From assembly GCF_040954645.1 (NCBI RefSeq), contig NC_092810.1, forward strand, positions 72,248,160-72,312,159: 64,000 nucleotides of DNA, in the 5' to 3' direction. This DNA is from Diabrotica undecimpunctata (taxonomy: Eukaryota > Arthropoda > Insecta > Coleoptera > Chrysomelidae). Of this stretch, positions 62,390-64,000 are shown one piece after another. The position numbers and the translations under genes were made by a program. Every line of letters starts with the position of its first letter. Positions within the stretch are counted from its first letter, which is position 1. The notes under the pieces were generated by a model, which was not told the origin of the DNA, ran no database searches, and worked only from the letters and a program-made list of their open reading frames with translations.

Positions 62390-64000
62390 GCGGGCGGACG
62401 TAATTTCGGCCGGAAAAAGAGCAGGTACTAAAAGCCGGTAGGTAAATTCGGCCGGAGGTTTTAAGTTGCTTCCTTATCTCATAGGTATTTTCGGCCGCAA
62501 ATCAAATAAAATAACAGAATGCTTTATATTAAAATATTTCTTTATTTCAATAAAATTATTACATCAACTTATTTCTATAAATTAAGTAAACTATAAATTT
62601 TTAAAAAACGTTTTGATGTGATACAGATTTAACGAAATTAATTCTAGAAATATTGTCAGATCGAAGCATATTTACCATGTTTTCGATAAATTTTAGTTTG
62701 TTTTTTACTTGTTTGTCTTTAATTTTTGCTGGAATATTTAAATTTTTTATTTTTAAATATGCATCGATCTGACAATCTTTTAATTTTTCTATAAAAATAA
62801 ATATAGAAGGGTGACTTGAATAAAAACTAGAATTAAAGTGCGAATGGAATGATTCGCAGGCATTTGTGGTTCTTTTAATTGATGGGTTTTCATATGCCCA
62901 TATATTTGGTGGAAAATGAGATTCTGGCGCTATGTAGTTTTCTAATAAATAGTCTGCGTATTTATCTATAAGTTTATGGTCCGGTTTGTATGACATGAGA
63001 TCAAATATGAAACAATCTTCAACTTCAGAGGGGTCTAAATAAGTTAGCCCAAAAGTATGAGTAAGCCATTTGCTTTCCTCGCAGTTTTTATCTTTATACA
63101 TTTGGGTTAACCCTAATGATTGTATTTTCCTATACCACGCCTGGTGCAAGTGGAATCTACAACCATTTAGTTTGGTTTTGGGAAAGACAACTTTTAATGC
63201 GTTATGAATTGCGATTTCAAAATCCACAAATACCTCCTTCGGTTCAAAAACAATATTATAAAGTTCAAAAATTTTAGATTTTACCAACAGAAAAAGTCTC
63301 ATATATGTGTCACTGGTCTTATTGGGCAACAGACAATACAAAAGAGGAACATAATGCCCATTTTCCAGTCCATGGATGGTAAATAACTGATAAAAATATT
63401 TTGTACAATAAGAAAATGTGCCATCCATGTAAAAATCTTTCATTTTACATAAACTTATTATATTTGTATGGCAAGAAAAAACAATGATATTATCAGCTGT
63501 GCTGTTAATAAACAAAAAATTTTCACCTGTTGTGGTTTTCGGTCCATAACTATCGAGTACAGAATGTACATCGTGAATATCCTTAGGCAGGGCTGGTAAG
63601 AGCTTACGGCGGCTGTTGTACAAATTTCTTCTTATTAGACTGACATCTATCGATGACAAATTCTCTGGCAAATGATTTGAAAGAACGCTTTTAATAATTT
63701 TTGAAGGTTTCTCCGATATGTCTTCCTCAGCTTTGCGCTTGCATGAAGTCGTCACTATTTTTCTCTCCAACGTAGTTTCATCGGACTCGTGGTTGTGGAT
63801 TAATTCACTTCTAGTAACTGTGTATTCCGCACCAACAGTGTACAGTTTGGCTAAACATCTTAAATTTTTCTTTATACACCTCCAACGTACTTCACCACTT
63901 TTTAATACGTCCTGTTTACAAAACTGAAACTTTTCTACAACTAGTAAGTCACAACCGCGTGAACTCTTAATTACTGAAACAGATGCCATCGTATACAAAT
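62390..64000 (-). mobile_element. FLYWCH/MULE DNA transposon (3' end, runs off window)
   Basis: Inserted into gypsy element B. The visible end near 62390-62490 holds three copies of a TTCGGCCG motif (about 62404, 62447 and 62491) in a GC-rich stretch, probably terminal or subterminal repeats. The other end lies beyond 64000. Confidence 0.7.
62601..63989 (-). CDS. MULE transposase with FLYWCH zinc finger
   Basis: 462 codons from ATG 63989. An upstream start outside the window is possible. The N-terminal FLYWCH-type finger (residues about 5-70) has the pattern F..C......RWRC..K..RC.A and H.H. A Lys/Arg-rich linker follows, then a MULE transposase core: FYMDGTFSYCTKYFYQLFTI (first Asp), EPKEVFVDFEIAIHNAL (second Asp), FHLHQAWYRKIQ, and TNACESFHSHFN (candidate Glu). 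The frame is open to the stop at 62601-62603, so this copy could be functional. It transposes DNA by cut-and-paste. Confidence 0.88.
   Translation of the reverse strand: MASVSVIKSSRGCDLLVVEKFQFCKQDVLKSGEVRWRCIKKNLRCLAKLYTVGAEYTVTRSELIHNHESDETTLERKIVTTSCKRKAEEDISEKPSKIIKSVLSNHLPENLSSIDVSLIRRNLYNSRRKLLPALPKDIHDVHSVLDSYGPKTTTGENFLFINSTADNIIVFSCHTNIISLCKMKDFYMDGTFSYCTKYFYQLFTIHGLENGHYVPLLYCLLPNKTSDTYMRLFLLVKSKIFELYNIVFEPKEVFVDFEIAIHNALKVVFPKTKLNGCRFHLHQAWYRKIQSLGLTQMYKDKNCEESKWLTHTFGLTYLDPSEVEDCFIFDLMSYKPDHKLIDKYADYLLENYIAPESHFPPNIWAYENPSIKRTTNACESFHSHFNSSFYSSHPSIFIFIEKLKDCQIDAYLKIKNLNIPAKIKDKQVKNKLKFIENMVNMLRSDNISRINFVKSVSHQNVF

Noticed and set aside
50000..64000. N-terminal SCAP exons
   Set aside because: I looked for the start, helix 1 and the rest of loop 1 on the minus strand and found nothing convincing. 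The area is almost all transposons.

Overview
This window is a piece of a eukaryotic, almost certainly insect, genome. It is AT-rich, has long introns and is packed with nested transposable elements of types common in arthropods: Ty3/gypsy, jockey, R4-like, RTE-like and Loa-like LINEs, Penelope, pogo/Tigger, Harbinger and MULE. A beetle is plausible, but that is a guess from the style of the repeats. No bacterial-type gene is present.

The only host gene I can support is SCAP, the SREBP cleavage-activating protein, on the minus strand. Six exons (49984-49839, 40073-38734, 28807-28496, 23730-23292, 21654-21471, 17078-16860) carry, in order, the end of luminal loop 1, the sterol-sensing domain, luminal loop 7, the last membrane helix and the first WD40 units. 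All junctions are GT/AG and the reading phases join without a break over 2640 nt (880 codons). The N-terminal exons lie beyond the right edge and the last WD40 exons beyond the left edge. The window is therefore essentially the middle of one SCAP gene whose introns are filled with mobile DNA.

Left part (1-16.3 kb): a young Ty3/gypsy element (1-9253, its left LTR cut by the window edge) sits inside an old jockey-clade LINE (9254-15.7 kb). That LINE is also split by a (TA)n array, an antisense LINE fragment and the env/LTR end of an endogenous-retrovirus-like element. Middle (16.3-50 kb): SCAP exons are separated by decayed LINEs, a pogo/jerky transposon lacking its catalytic core, a solo LTR in a (TA)n array, an 84-bp perfect inverted repeat, a tRNA-derived SINE inside a LINE, a 5'-truncated LINE with a clean 14-bp target duplication, an R4-like LINE inside a mariner-type MITE, and a Harbinger element inside a Tigger-like element. 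Right part (50-64 kb): a second gypsy element on the minus strand (LTR at 51003-52479) is interrupted by a full-length jockey LINE with open ORFs, flanked by an exact 221-bp duplication, and by a FLYWCH/MULE transposon that runs off the window.

The most striking observations are the 221-bp target-site duplication around an apparently intact LINE, the association of one LTR family with (TA)n arrays, a textbook -1 slippery heptamer at the gag/pol junction of the second gypsy element, and the altered COPII-sorting motif of SCAP. I saw no gene cassette that looks like a wholly new biological system.
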